Positions 15,902 through 29,344 are shown, counted from the first letter of the stretch. The stretch is DNA of 64,000 nt from Dankookia rubra (GCF_004355005.1 NZ_SMSJ01000003.1:1-64000), one strand, 5' to 3'. The notes: generated by a model not told the origin, from the sequence alone. Translations and numbers: made by a program.

Positions 15902-17338
15902 ATGCCGACGACGCCACGCCTGGAATTGCTGACGCCCGAGGAGATGGGCCGGGCCGATGCCGCGGCGATCGCCGCCGGCACCCCGGGCCCGGTGCTGATG
16001 GCCGCCGCCGGGCGGGCGGTGGCGCGGGTGGCGCTGCGGCGCTTCCGCCCGGTGCGCTGCCTGGTGCTGGCCGGCCCCGGCAACAACGGCGGCGACGGCT
16101 ATGTCGCGGCCCGGCTGCTGGAGCAGGCGGGCTGGCCGGTCTCGGTCGCCGCGCTGGCGCCGCCCCGGCCGGGCAGCGACGCGGCTGCGGCGGCGGCGGC
16201 CTGGCGCGGGCCGATGCTGCCCTTCCATCCGGCCGAGGCGGCGCGGGCCGGCCTCGTCATCGATGCGGTCTTCGGCGCCGGGCTGGCGCGCGACCTGGAC
16301 GGGCCGGTCGCCGGGACGCTCCGCGCCGCGCGGGCGCCGGTCCTGGCGGTCGACGTCCCCTCCGGCCTCGACGGCGCGACGGGACAGGTGCGCGGCTTCG
16401 CGCCGCGGGCGGCGGTGACCGTGACCTTTTTCCGCCTCAAGCCCGGCCACCTGCTGCTGCCGGGGCGGGAGCTCTGCGGCGAGCTGGTGCTGGCCGATAT
16501 CGGCCTGCCCGCGGGCGTGCTGGCGGCGGTCAGGCCGCGCGCTTGGCGCAACGCGCCGGGGCTCTGGCGCCCGCCGGAATGGGGCGCCGGGGCGCACAAG
16601 TACAGCCGCGGCCACCTGACCATCCTTGCCGGCGGGGAGATGACCGGCGCGGCCCGGCTCGCCGCCGGCGCGGCGCACCGGGTCGGGGCGGGGCTGGTGA
16701 CGCTGCTCGCGCCCGATGCCGCCGCCGCGGCGCTCTACCGCGCCGGCGACCCGGGGACCATCGTCTCCGCCGCGGGCCTCGAGGCCCTGCTGGCCGACGA
16801 GCGCCGCCGCGCTTGGCTGATCGGCCCTGGCCTGCCGGGCGACGCGGCGACGCGGGCGGCGCTGCGCCGGCTGGTCGGGGCCGGGCGGCAGGTGGTCGCC
16901 GATGCCGGGGCGCTGACCGCCTGCGCCGGCGCGCCGCAGGCACTCGCGGGCTGCGCCGTGCTGACGCCGCATGCCGGGGAATTCGCCCGGGTCTTCGGCC
17001 CGGTGGGCCAGGACAAGCTGGCCGCCGCCCGCGCCGCCGCGGCGGCGACCGGCGCGGTGGTGCTGCTGAAGGGCGCGGACACCGTTATCGCCGCGCCCGA
17101 CGGCCGCGCCGCGGTCAATGCCAATGCCCCGCCGAGCCTGGCGACCGGCGGCACCGGCGACGTGCTGGCCGGCAGCATCGCGGCGCTGCTCGCGCAGGGC
17201 ATGGAGCCCTTCGCCGCGGCCGGCTGCGGCGCCTGGATCCAGGGCGAGGCGGCGCGCGCGCATGGCCCCGGCCTGGTGGCCGAGGACCTCATCACGCTCC
17301 TGCCAAATGCCATGGAATTGGCTCGCCTCAACCTCTGA
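15902..17338 (+). CDS. nnr: Bifunctional NAD(P)H-hydrate epimerase / ADP-dependent dehydratase
   Basis: A 478-residue fusion that repairs damaged NAD(P)HX. The N-terminal YjeF_N epimerase domain (~1-210) has GPGNNGGDGYVAARLL and VDVPSGLDGATGQV. The C-terminal ribokinase-like dehydratase domain (~215-470) has HKYSRGHLTILAGG, LTPHAGEFARVFG and SLATGGTGDVLAGSIAALLA. ATG at 15902 is followed by the usual PRLELLTPEEMGRADAAAIA. Such fusions are the normal bacterial form. Malonyl-CoA decarboxylase follows 62 bp later on the same strand. Confidence 0.95.
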   Translation: MPTTPRLELLTPEEMGRADAAAIAAGTPGPVLMAAAGRAVARVALRRFRPVRCLVLAGPGNNGGDGYVAARLLEQAGWPVSVAALAPPRPGSDAAAAAAAWRGPMLPFHPAEAARAGLVIDAVFGAGLARDLDGPVAGTLRAARAPVLAVDVPSGLDGATGQVRGFAPRAAVTVTFFRLKPGHLLLPGRELCGELVLADIGLPAGVLAAVRPRAWRNAPGLWRPPEWGAGAHKYSRGHLTILAGGEMTGAARLAAGAAHRVGAGLVTLLAPDAAAAALYRAGDPGTIVSAAGLEALLADERRRAWLIGPGLPGDAATRAALRRLVGAGRQVVADAGALTACAGAPQALAGCAVLTPHAGEFARVFGPVGQDKLAAARAAAAATGAVVLLKGADTVIAAPDGRAAVNANAPPSLATGGTGDVLAGSIAALLAQGMEPFAAAGCGAWIQGEAARAHGPGLVAEDLITLLPNAMELARLNL

Positions 17339-17400
17339 GCGTGCTGATAATCTCGGCGGGTTTCACCATGTTTCCGGTGCCGCCCCGGAGAGACCGAAGC

Positions 17401-18852
17401 ATGTCCGACCTCGCCCTCGAATCCGGCCTGCTCGACCGCGCGCTCAGGCGCGTCACCAGCCTCTGGCGCGACATGGCGGAACGCGTGGTGGGCGGCGAGG
17501 CGGAGACGGTCGCCGAGCAGATGCGTGCCTGCCTCGATGGCCGCGGCGGCGAGGTCTCGGCGCGCAACCGGGCGGCCAAGCTGGCCCAGGCCTATCTCGG
17601 GCTCGATGCGGCGGGGCGGGTCGACTTCCTGCGCACCCTCGCCGGCTTCGACTGCGACGAGGCGGCCATGGACTTCGCCATCGACCGCGCCCGCAAGGCG
17701 ACCGACCCGGCCGAGCGCGCGGCGGCCAAGACCCGGCTGCGGCGGGCGCTGGAGCCGCCGCGGCTGCGGCTGCTGGCGCAGTTCACCGCGATCCCGGACG
17801 GCATGAAATTCCTGATCGACCTGCGCGCCGAGCTGCTGCAGGCAATGGGCGGCGACGCGCTGCTGCAGGCGCTCGAGACGGACCTGAAGGGCCTGCTGGC
17901 GAGCTGGTTCGACGTCGGCTTCCTCGAGCTCCGGCGGATCGACTGGAACTCCCCCGCCGCGCTGCTGGAGAAGCTGGTGCGCTACGAGGCGGTGCACCGC
18001 ATCCGCACCTGGCGCGACCTGAAGAACCGGCTCGACAGCGACCGCCGCTGCTACGCCTTCTTCCACCCGCGCATGCCGGAGGAGCCGCTGATCTTCGTCG
18101 AGGTGGCGCTGGTCAAGGGCATGTCGGACAGCGTGCAGCGCCTGCTGGACGAGAAGGCGCCGGTGCTCGATGCGGCGGCCGCGGACACGGCGATCTTCTA
18201 CTCGATCAACAACTGCCAGCGCGGGCTGGACGGGATCAGCTTCGGCAATTTCCTGATCAAGCGCGTGGTCGCGCTGCTGCAGGAGGAGCTGAGGAACGTC
18301 CGCGCCTTCGCCACGCTCTCGCCGATCCCGGGCTTCGGCCGCTGGCTGACGGCGCAGCTGGCGGATGGCGACCCGGCGCTGATCGAGGAGGAGGCGGCGG
18401 CGGTGCTGCGGCAGCATGCGCCGGGGAACCTCGCCTTGCCGGCGCCGGCCAGCCCGGGCGCATCCACGGCGCCGATCCTGGTGGAGACGCCGGTGCAGAC
18501 CCTGACGCGCGTGCTGGCCCGGCGCGGCTGGCAGCGGGAGGAGGCGCTGGCCCGCGCGCTCGAGCCCGTGCTGCTGCGCGCTTGCGCCCGCTACCTGCTG
18601 AACGAGGGGGCCAAGGGCAATGCGCGGCGCGCGCGCGACCCGGTGGCGCATTTCCACCTCTCGAACGGGGCGCGGGTCGAGCGGCTGAACTGGAAGGCCG
18701 ATGTTAGCGAGAAGGGGCTGAAGGAGAGCTTCGGGCTGATGGTCAACTACCTCTACGACCCCGCGCGGATCGAGGAGAACCACGAGGCCTATGTCGGCGA
18801 GGGCCGGCGGCCGGCGTCCGGCGCGCTCAGGAAGCTGGGGCGGGCGGGGTAG
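17401..18852 (+). CDS. Malonyl-CoA decarboxylase
   Basis: A 483-residue enzyme of the MCD family that converts malonyl-CoA to acetyl-CoA plus CO2. The all-helical N-terminal domain covers about residues 1-180. The GNAT-like catalytic domain follows, with FFHPRMPEEPLIFVEVALV, the YSINNCQRGLDGISFGNFLI block, the catalytic-type Ser in LSPIPGF (S307) and the His pair in HFHLSNGA (H417, H419). The end carries MVNYLYDP. ATG at 17401 starts MSDLALESGLLDRAL. No malonyl-CoA synthetase or malonate transporter genes are adjacent, so a malonate-catabolism operon is not evident. Its last 26 bp overlap the convergent tetR gene. Confidence 0.94.
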   Translation: MSDLALESGLLDRALRRVTSLWRDMAERVVGGEAETVAEQMRACLDGRGGEVSARNRAAKLAQAYLGLDAAGRVDFLRTLAGFDCDEAAMDFAIDRARKATDPAERAAAKTRLRRALEPPRLRLLAQFTAIPDGMKFLIDLRAELLQAMGGDALLQALETDLKGLLASWFDVGFLELRRIDWNSPAALLEKLVRYEAVHRIRTWRDLKNRLDSDRRCYAFFHPRMPEEPLIFVEVALVKGMSDSVQRLLDEKAPVLDAAAADTAIFYSINNCQRGLDGISFGNFLIKRVVALLQEELRNVRAFATLSPIPGFGRWLTAQLADGDPALIEEEAAAVLRQHAPGNLALPAPASPGASTAPILVETPVQTLTRVLARRGWQREEALARALEPVLLRACARYLLNEGAKGNARRARDPVAHFHLSNGARVERLNWKADVSEKGLKESFGLMVNYLYDPARIEENHEAYVGEGRRPASGALRKLGRAG

Positions 18853-19432
18853 GGGGCGCCTCGGCGGCGAAGCCGCGCAGCAGCCGCCCGACCCCGGTAT
18901 TGATCAGCCGCCCGGCTGGCAGCGGCAGCTGCCCGGCCCGCTCCAGGCTGGCCAGCCCGTGGCTGAGCGCCCAGATCTGCAGCGCGATCTCCCCCGCCGC
19001 CGCGCCGCCGACCCCGAGTGCCGCCAGCGCGTCGCCCAGCGGCGACCGGCCGGGCTGCGGCGGCTCGGGTGGGGCGGAGCCCGGCCGGAAGAGCGCGAGA
19101 TAGAGCCCCGGCTCCTCCCGCGCGAAGGCCAGGTAGGCATGGCCGATCCGCAGGAAGGCCTCGCCCGGCCCCGGCTTTCCCTCGTCCCAGGCGGCGGCCA
19201 GCCGCTCGTTGAGCAAGGCCCCGCCGCGTTGCGCCAGCGCGTCCAGCAGCGCCGCCCTGTCGGCGAAGTGCTTGTAGGGGGCGGAGGCCGAGACGCCGCA
19301 GGCGCGCGCCGCATCCAGCAAGGAGAAGCCTTCCGGCCCGCGCTCGGCGACCAGTGCCGCCGCGGCGTCCAGCAGCGCCTGGTGGAGGTTTCCGTGGTGG
19401 TAGGCGCGGCGGCCATTCTCGGGCTGTGACAT
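18827..19432 (-). CDS. TetR-family transcriptional regulator
   Basis: A 201-residue regulator. The N-terminal HTH (about 8-55) has YHHGNLHQALLDAAAALVAE and SLLDAARACGVSASAPYKHF. The C-terminal domain is of the WHG type seen in regulators of this subgroup (EIALQIWALSHGLASL). The start is probably ATG at 19432 (MSQPENGRRAYHHGN); an earlier ATG at 19459 is possible. It is divergent from the AceE-like gene, with starts 126 bp apart, so it is a candidate regulator of that gene. Its 3' end overlaps malonyl-CoA decarboxylase by 26 bp tail to tail. Confidence 0.9.
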   Translation of the reverse strand: MSQPENGRRAYHHGNLHQALLDAAAALVAERGPEGFSLLDAARACGVSASAPYKHFADRAALLDALAQRGGALLNERLAAAWDEGKPGPGEAFLRIGHAYLAFAREEPGLYLALFRPGSAPPEPPQPGRSPLGDALAALGVGGAAAGEIALQIWALSHGLASLERAGQLPLPAGRLINTGVGRLLRGFAAEAPPTPPAPAS

Positions 19433-19558
19433 GCGCCCGGGGATACCACGGCCGGGCAAGCCGCCCTATCTTCCCCCGGTCGCAGCAGCAGCAGAAGAAG
19501 AACGGCCGGCAGCCGCCCCGCGTGCGAGGGGGCGCCCCGGTCCGGGAGGAAGACCGGA

Positions 19559-21958
19559 ATGACCGTCCAGGGCCGCATCGCCCCCGCCGCCGAACCGCCC
19601 CTCGCGCCCGAGCAGGCGGACCGCCTGCCGCTGCTGCATGCCATGGAGCGCAAGCTGCTCTGGCTTTCGGCCTGGATGATCCACCACGCCAACCATGTCC
19701 GGCCGAACCGCGACGGGCTGAAGGTCGGCGGCCACCAGGCCTCCTGCGCCTCGGTCGTCTCGATCATGACGGCGCTGTACTTCGAGATCCTGCGGCCGCA
19801 AGACCGCCTCGCGGTCAAGCCGCATGCCGGGCCGGTCTTCCACGCCGTGAACTGGCTGTTCGGCCGGCAGAGCCGCGAGAAGCTCGAGACGCTCCGGCAG
19901 TTCGGCGGCATCCAGCCCTATCCCTCCCGGGTGAAGGACGGGGCGGAGGTTGATTTCTCCACGGGGTCCGTCGGCCTCGGGGTCGCGCTGACCAGCTTCG
20001 GCGCGCTGGTCGAGGACTACGTCCGGCTGCACGGGCTCGGCCGCGCCGACATCCCCGCCGGCCGCCACATCGCCATCGTCGGCGATGCCGAGCTCGACGA
20101 GGGCAACATCTACGAGGCCCTGCTGGAGGGCTGGAAGCACGATGTCCGCAATGTCTGGTGGATCATCGACTACAACCGCCAGAGCCTCGACAGCGTGGTG
20201 CAGGACCGGCTCTTCGGCCGGATCGAGGGCCTGTTCCGCGACATGGGCTGGAACGTCGTCACCCTGAAATACGGCCGCAAGCTGGAAGCCGCCTTCGCCC
20301 GGGAGGGCGGCGAGGAGCTGCGTCGCTGGATCGACGACTGCCCGAACAGCCTCTACTCCGCGCTGACCTTCCAGGGCGGCGCCGCCTGGCGCGCGGCACT
20401 GCTGGCCGAGCTCGGCCGCAGCCCCGGGGTGCGCGCCATCATCGACCCGCTGTCCGACGAGGAGCTCGGCGGGCTGATGACCAATCTCGGCGGCCATGAC
20501 GTGGCGACGCTGCTGGAGGCCTTCCGCGCCCAGGACGCCGCCGGCGACCAGCCGACCTGCTTCATCGCCTATACCGTCAAGGGCATGGGCCTGCCCTTCG
20601 CCGGGCACAAGGACAACCATGCCGGGCTGATGACCCGGGAGCAGATGGCCGGCTTCAAGGCGGAGATGCGGATCCGCGACGGCCATGAATGGGACCGCTT
20701 CGAGGGGCTCGACCTGCCCGAGGCCGAGCTGCAGGCCTTCCTCGGCCGCGTGCCCTTCGCCACCCCGGTCGCCCCGGAGGGCCGCCGGCTGAAGGCGGCG
20801 ACGGTTGCGGTGCCGCAGGAGAGCTTCCCCCGGCCGAAGGTGGCGCCGGGGCGGAAGTTCTCCACCCAGCAGGCCTTCGGCGAGGTGCTGGCCGAGCTCG
20901 GCCGCGGCCAGGGGGAGGCGGCGGCGATCGCGAAGCGCATCGTGACCACCAGCCCGGACGTCACGGTCTCGACCAATCTCGGCCCCTGGGTGAACCGCCG
21001 CGGGGTCTTTGACCGCCACCTGAAGAACGACGTCTTCCGCGACGCCAAGCTGGCCTCGGCGCAGCGCTGGGGCATGAGCCCGGAGGGCCAGCACATCGAG
21101 CTCGGCATCGCCGAGCAGAACCTCTTCCTGCTGTTGTCGGCGCTCGGCCTGGCGCACGATCTCTACGGCGCGCGGCTGCTGCCGATCGGGACGGTCTACG
21201 ATCCCTTTGTCAACCGCGGCCTCGATGCGCTGATCTATGCCTGCTACCAGGATGCGCGCTTCATGCTGGTCAGCACGCCGTCCGGCCTGACCCTGGCCCC
21301 CGAGGGCGGCCAGCACCAGTCAATCAACACGCCGCTGCTGGGGATGGCGCAGGACCGGCTCGCCAGCTTCGAGCCGGCCTATGCCGACGAACTGGCGATC
21401 CTGATGCGCTGGGGCTTCGAGCACATGCAGAAGCCGGACGGCAGCGCGGTCTGGCTGCGGCTCTCGACCCGCGGGCTGGAGCAGCCGCAGCGGAGCCTCG
21501 ACCCCGCGGCGGTGGTTGCCGGCGGGCACTGGATGGTCCCGCCGGCGCCGGGCGCGCGGATCGCCATCGCCTATCAGGGGCCGGTGGCGCCGGAGGCCCT
21601 GGCCGCCTTCGAGGAGCTGCGGGCGGAGGAGCCGGGGGCGGGGCTGCTGGCGATCACCTCGCCCGACCGGCTGCACGCGGACTGGCTGGCGGCGCGGCGG
21701 AAGGCGCGGTCGGGCTTCGGCGCGCCCTCCTGGGTCGAGGAGCTGCTGGCGCCGCTGGCGCCCGGCGCGGCGATCGTCTCGGTCGTGGACGGCCACCCGG
21801 CGGCGCATGCCTGGCTGGGCGCGGTGCGCGGCCAGCGGGTGGTGCCGCTCGGCGTCGACCGGTTCGGCCAGTCGGGGGACATCCCGGACCTCTACCGGGA
21901 GTACGGGCTGGACGTGGATGCGATCCTCGACGCCTGCGCCCAGGCCTTGCTGGGGTAA
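19559..21958 (+). CDS. Single-chain AceE-like 2-oxoacid dehydrogenase E1 (transketolase superfamily)
   Basis: A 799-residue thiamin-diphosphate enzyme of the homodimeric pyruvate dehydrogenase E1 type, shorter than E. coli AceE (887 residues). The N-terminal pyrimidine/PP module has LKVGGHQASCASVVSIMTAL, the ThDP/Mg motif GDAELDEGNIYEALLEGWKH and IIDYNRQSLD. The middle module has the catalytic-Glu region HIELGIAEQNLFLLLSALGL. Relatives include MdeB-type 2-oxobutanoate dehydrogenases and genes often annotated only as transketolase. No E2 or E3 gene is adjacent, so the partner complex must be encoded elsewhere. ATG at 19559 follows CGGGAGGAAG. The divergent TetR gene may regulate it. Confidence 0.88.
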   Translation: MTVQGRIAPAAEPPLAPEQADRLPLLHAMERKLLWLSAWMIHHANHVRPNRDGLKVGGHQASCASVVSIMTALYFEILRPQDRLAVKPHAGPVFHAVNWLFGRQSREKLETLRQFGGIQPYPSRVKDGAEVDFSTGSVGLGVALTSFGALVEDYVRLHGLGRADIPAGRHIAIVGDAELDEGNIYEALLEGWKHDVRNVWWIIDYNRQSLDSVVQDRLFGRIEGLFRDMGWNVVTLKYGRKLEAAFAREGGEELRRWIDDCPNSLYSALTFQGGAAWRAALLAELGRSPGVRAIIDPLSDEELGGLMTNLGGHDVATLLEAFRAQDAAGDQPTCFIAYTVKGMGLPFAGHKDNHAGLMTREQMAGFKAEMRIRDGHEWDRFEGLDLPEAELQAFLGRVPFATPVAPEGRRLKAATVAVPQESFPRPKVAPGRKFSTQQAFGEVLAELGRGQGEAAAIAKRIVTTSPDVTVSTNLGPWVNRRGVFDRHLKNDVFRDAKLASAQRWGMSPEGQHIELGIAEQNLFLLLSALGLAHDLYGARLLPIGTVYDPFVNRGLDALIYACYQDARFMLVSTPSGLTLAPEGGQHQSINTPLLGMAQDRLASFEPAYADELAILMRWGFEHMQKPDGSAVWLRLSTRGLEQPQRSLDPAAVVAGGHWMVPPAPGARIAIAYQGPVAPEALAAFEELRAEEPGAGLLAITSPDRLHADWLAARRKARSGFGAPSWVEELLAPLAPGAAIVSVVDGHPAAHAWLGAVRGQRVVPLGVDRFGQSGDIPDLYREYGLDVDAILDACAQALLG

Positions 21959-22071
21959 CGCCGTCCCGGGGCGGGTCCGGGCCACGGGGCCGGGGTCCGG
22001 CGCCCGGCCCTCCTTTCAAACCTGCGGGCGCTGCGCTACACGCCCCGATCTTGACCGCAGGGCCTGGCCGC

Positions 22072-22156
22072 GCGGGCGTGGTGGAACTGGCAGACACGCT
22101 GGATTTAGGTTCCAGTGGCGCAAGCCGTGGGGGTTCAAATCCCTCCGCCCGCACCA
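22072..22156 (+). tRNA. tRNA-Leu (anticodon UAG)
   Basis: An 85-nt class II tRNA including an encoded CCA. The acceptor stem is GCGGGCG/CGCCCGC, the anticodon arm CTGGA-TTTAGGT-TCCAG holds TAG, a long variable arm follows and the T-arm contains GTTCAAATC. It reads CUN leucine codons. Confidence 0.95.
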
Positions 22157-22248
22157 GCCCGCTGACGGTAGGACCGATGCGCCGATCGGCGGCCCGGGCG
22201 ATGTCCGCGGCCCCATCGGCTGAACTTCTTGGGATGGGCGTTACGACG

Positions 22249-23598
22249 ATGCAGGTGACCGAGGTCGCGAACGACGGGCTGAAGCGGGCCTATACGGTGG
22301 TGGTGCCCGCCGGCGACATCGCCGCCGAGCGCAGCAAGCGGCTGGCCGAGCTGGGCCGCGACCTCCGGCTCCCCGGATTCCGCCCCGGCAAGGTGCCGGC
22401 CAAGGTGGTCGAGCAGCGCTACGGCCAGGCGGTGATGAGCGAGGTGCTCGAGCAGTCGGTCAACAAGGCGGCCGACCAGGTCGTCACCGACCGCGGCCTG
22501 CGCCCGGCGCTGCAGCCGAAGATCGAGCTGGTGAACTTCGCCCCCGAGGCCGACCTGGAGTTCAAGGTCGAGCTGGAGATCCTGCCGGAGATCCCGATGC
22601 CGGACTTCGCCGGGATCGCGGTCGAGCGGCTGAAGGCCGAGCCCTCGGACGAGCAGGTGGGCAAGGCGCTGGAGACGATCGCCTCCCGCAACCGCAAGCT
22701 CGAGGACGTCACCGAAGTGAAGCCCGCCGAGAAGGGCGACATCCTGGTCTGCGACTTCGTCGGCCGGATCGATCCCGCCGAGGGCGAGACGGGCGAGGGC
22801 GAGGCCTTCCCGGGCGGCACCGCCACCGACATGCCGATCGAGGTCGACGGTCCCGGCTTCATCCCCGGCTTCACCGAGCAGCTGGTCGGCATGCAGCCCG
22901 GCGACGAGCGGCTGGTGAAGGTGACCTTCCCCGAGAACTACGGCTCCGCCGCGCTCGCCGGCAAGGCGGCGACCTTCACCGTCACCGCCAAGGGCATGAA
23001 GCGCTCGGTCGTGCCGCCGGTCGACGAGGAGATGGCGAAGTCGATCGGCTTCGACACGCTGGACGCCCTGAAGGAGGCCGTCCGCGGCAGCCTGCAGCAG
23101 GAATACGACAACCTGGCCCGGCTGAAGGTGAAGCGGTCGCTGCTGGACGCGCTGGCCGCCCGCGCGGAGTTCCCGGTGCCCGAGGGCATGATCGAGGCCG
23201 AGTTCGCCCAGATCTGGCAGCGGGTCGAGCAGGACCTGAAGGCCGGCAACCTCGATGCCGACGACAAGGGCAAGGACGAGGAAACCCTGAAGACCGAGTA
23301 CCGCGGCATCTCCGAGCGGCGGATCCGGCTCGGCCTGCTGCTGTCCGAGATCGGCCGGACCAACAACATCACCGTGACCGGTGACGAATTGGCAAGGGCG
23401 ATGCGTCAGGAAGCTGGGCGGTACCCGGGGCAGGAACAGCAGGTGATGGAATTCTTCCGCAAGAATCCGCAGGCGGCGGAGAACCTCCGCAGCCCGATCT
23501 TCGAGGAGAAGGTGGTGGATTTCATGCTGGAACTGGCCAAGGTGACCGACCGGCAGGTCGCGCCGGAGGAACTGACCGCCTCGGCCGAGGCGGCCTGA
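22249..23598 (+). CDS. tig: Trigger factor, ribosome-associated chaperone
   Basis: A 449-residue chaperone. The N-terminal ribosome-binding domain (~1-115) has [20 protein letters not shown], close to the family GFRxGKxP signature. The FKBP-type PPIase domain (~150-245) has [14 protein letters not shown] and [16 protein letters not shown]. The C-terminal substrate-cradle domain runs to the end. It docks at the exit tunnel via L23 and shields nascent chains. ATG at 22249 is chosen because [15 protein letters not shown] is the normal start; an in-frame ATG 15 bp upstream is also possible. It heads the conserved tig-clpP-clpX-lon order. Confidence 0.97.
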   Translation: MQVTEVANDGLKRAYTVVVPAGDIAAERSKRLAELGRDLRLPGFRPGKVPAKVVEQRYGQAVMSEVLEQSVNKAADQVVTDRGLRPALQPKIELVNFAPEADLEFKVELEILPEIPMPDFAGIAVERLKAEPSDEQVGKALETIASRNRKLEDVTEVKPAEKGDILVCDFVGRIDPAEGETGEGEAFPGGTATDMPIEVDGPGFIPGFTEQLVGMQPGDERLVKVTFPENYGSAALAGKAATFTVTAKGMKRSVVPPVDEEMAKSIGFDTLDALKEAVRGSLQQEYDNLARLKVKRSLLDALAARAEFPVPEGMIEAEFAQIWQRVEQDLKAGNLDADDKGKDEETLKTEYRGISERRIRLGLLLSEIGRTNNITVTGDELARAMRQEAGRYPGQEQQVMEFFRKNPQAAENLRSPIFEEKVVDFMLELAKVTDRQVAPEELTASAEAA

Positions 23599-23792
23599 GT
23601 CGATTCCCCGGGAACCTTCCGGGGCGAGGCGACAACCCCGCCATCTGGCGGGGACTTCCGGCGACCCCGGGCTTGCCCCACATTGGTGGACGCGGACCCG
23701 GACCGGCGGGCGGCATGGCTGCCCGGCACCGCGGCCGGGCCGCGCCGCCCACCGGACAGGTCCGCCGGGCCGAACGAGTGAAAGGTTGCACC

Positions 23793-24440
<648 letters not shown>

Positions 24441-24545
24441 CGATCCGGGTGCCCGGCCCGGCCCGACCGTGTTCACGGCGGCATCCTGACGGGATGTTGC
24501 CGCACCGGTTGGTGTTCGGCCGGCCCCTTGCCGACCGTTGTGCTT

Positions 24546-24610
24546 CCCCCCTGATGACAGGGGGGCTACAATCCCAATCCAGGCCCCCTCTCGATTTCGA
24601 GGGGAGGGGT
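24546..24610. repeat. Two C/G-tract inverted repeats in the clpP-clpX gap
   Basis: CCCCCC (24546-24551) pairs with GGGGGG (24560-24565) over an 8-nt loop. Then a CCCCCTCTCGA...TCGAGGGGAGGGG imperfect palindrome spans about 24584-24608. They may terminate clpP or stabilise mRNA ends. The C-tract/TCGA/G-tract layout resembles small intergenic repeated elements, but copy number cannot be judged from this window. Confidence 0.5.
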
Positions 24611-24681
24611 CCGGGTGGTCCGCTCCTTCCCACGGGAGAAGGCGCCGACGGCCCTGGCCGGCCCATCCAGGCGGAGTGCCC

Positions 24682-25938
<1,257 letters not shown>

Positions 25939-25977
25939 TCGCCGCGGCGCGGCCGTTGCGGGCCGCGCCGATGTCAA

Positions 25978-26015
25978 GGGGTTGTGAGGCAAAAGCCCGA
26001 CCCCCATCTATTTTG
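25978..26015 (+). promoter_or_regulatory. Candidate sigma-32 (RpoH) heat-shock promoter for lon
   Basis: GTTGTGA (25981-25987) is followed, 17 bp after GTTG, by CCCCATCTA (26002-26010). The -10 half fits the RpoH consensus CCCCATnTA very well. The -35 half (usual CTTGAA) is weaker. It lies 80 bp before the lon start, and lon is a known heat-shock gene. Confidence 0.55.
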
Positions 26016-26089
26016 CAATCCCGTGACGCCACGGGTCATGCCGCTTTTCGGGTGCCCCAGGCGTCGACTGTCCTTCAGCGAGGTCCATC

Positions 26090-28504
<2,415 letters not shown>

Positions 28505-28520
28505 CATCCTTCGGTTGTGG

Positions 28521-28550
28521 ATCGGGCGGGCCCTTGGGCCCGCCCGATTT
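28521..28550 (+). terminator. Terminator of lon
   Basis: A perfect 13-bp inverted repeat, ATCGGGCGGGCCC and GGGCCCGCCCGAT, around a TT centre and followed by a short T-run, 16 bp after the lon stop. Confidence 0.75.
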
Positions 28551-28614
28551 GTCTTCGCGGCGCCACAAACTCCTGGAAAGGCCCGGTTATCCGCCGTTTT
28601 TCCGAGTCGAATGA

Positions 28615-28644
28615 TTGACGCCCTGAAATCGCCCCTCCTACAGT
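28615..28644 (+). promoter_or_regulatory. Candidate housekeeping promoter for hup
   Basis: TTGACG (28615-28620), 18-bp spacer, TACAGT (28639-28644), about 70 bp before the hup start. The -35 matches five of six consensus bases and the -10 four of six. The surrounding segment is less GC-rich than the coding regions. Confidence 0.5.
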
Positions 28645-28714
28645 CGTCACGAGTTTCCGGCTCGGGTTTCTCCCGGTGCGGTCGTGGATTTCCCAGGGAA
28701 GGGGGGGCTTACGC

Positions 28715-28987
28715 ATGAACAAACAGGACCTGATCTCGATCGTCGCCGAAGCCGGTGACCTGCCGAAGGCGAAGGCGGGCGACGTGCTCGACGCGGTGTT
28801 CGAGGCGATTACCACCTCGCTCAAGAAGAAGGCCGACGTGCGGCTGGTCGGCTTCGGCACCTTCTCGACCTCGAAGCGCAAGGCCGGCAAGGGCCGCAAT
28901 CCGCGCACCGGCGAGGAGATCAAGATCCCCGCCACCACGACCGTCCGCTTCAAGGCCGGCAAGGGCCTGAAGGACGCGGTGAACTGA
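28715..28987 (+). CDS. hup: HU-family DNA-binding protein
   Basis: A 90-residue histone-like nucleoid protein. It opens MNKQDLISIVAEAGD, contains the core VRLVGFGTFSTSKRKAGKGR, and the arm motif GRNPRTGEEIKIPATTTVRF that clamps DNA. The dimer bends DNA nonspecifically. ATG at 28715 follows a purine-rich GGGAAGGGGGGG Shine-Dalgarno. It has its own promoter and a strong terminator, so it is a single-gene unit between lon and the tRNA pair. Confidence 0.97.
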   Translation: MNKQDLISIVAEAGDLPKAKAGDVLDAVFEAITTSLKKKADVRLVGFGTFSTSKRKAGKGRNPRTGEEIKIPATTTVRFKAGKGLKDAVN

Positions 28988-29017
28988 TTTTGCCGGCGGC
29001 GAAGGGGGACCAGGGAC

Positions 29018-29049
29018 GGGGCCGGCGGCAGCGCCGGCCCTTTCTTTTT
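29018..29049 (+). terminator. Rho-independent terminator of hup
   Basis: GGGCCGGCG, loop GCAG, CGCCGGCCC, then TTTCTTTTT. A perfect 9-bp GC stem with a T-tract, 32 bp after the hup stop. Confidence 0.9.
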
Positions 29050-29079
29050 GCGCCGGGATCTGGGCATGCTCCGGCCTGC

Positions 29080-29151
29080 GGGCGCTTAGCTCAGCGGTAG
29101 AGCGCTTCGTTTACACCGAAGATGCCGGGGGTTCGAATCCCTCAGCGCCCA
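29080..29151 (+). tRNA. tRNA-Val (anticodon UAC)
   Basis: 72 nt without encoded CCA. The acceptor stem is GGGCGCT/AGCGCCC, the D-arm GCTCAGCGGTAGAGC, the anticodon arm CTTCG-TTTACAC-CGAAG holds TAC, and the T-arm is GGGGGTTCGAATCCCTC. Confidence 0.95.
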
Positions 29152-29256
29152 TTCACCCCCGCTCCGTCCACAGCGAAGTTGCAGACCGCGATGGTTCGTT
29201 CGCGGCACCCCGTTGACACTCCCGGGCCGGCGGCATAAACCCCCGCCACGTCGCAA

Positions 29257-29333
<77 letters not shown>

Positions 29334-29344
29334 CGCGACGAAAC

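Noticed and set aside
15185-17263. 692-residue minus-strand frame opposite nnr
   Set aside because: Antisense shadow of a clear nnr gene; only its last 107 codons (15185-15508) look like a separate small protein.
16735-18783. 682-residue minus-strand frame opposite malonyl-CoA decarboxylase
   Set aside because: Typical GC-rich antisense shadow with His/Arg/Gln-rich composition; the sense strand has a complete enzyme.
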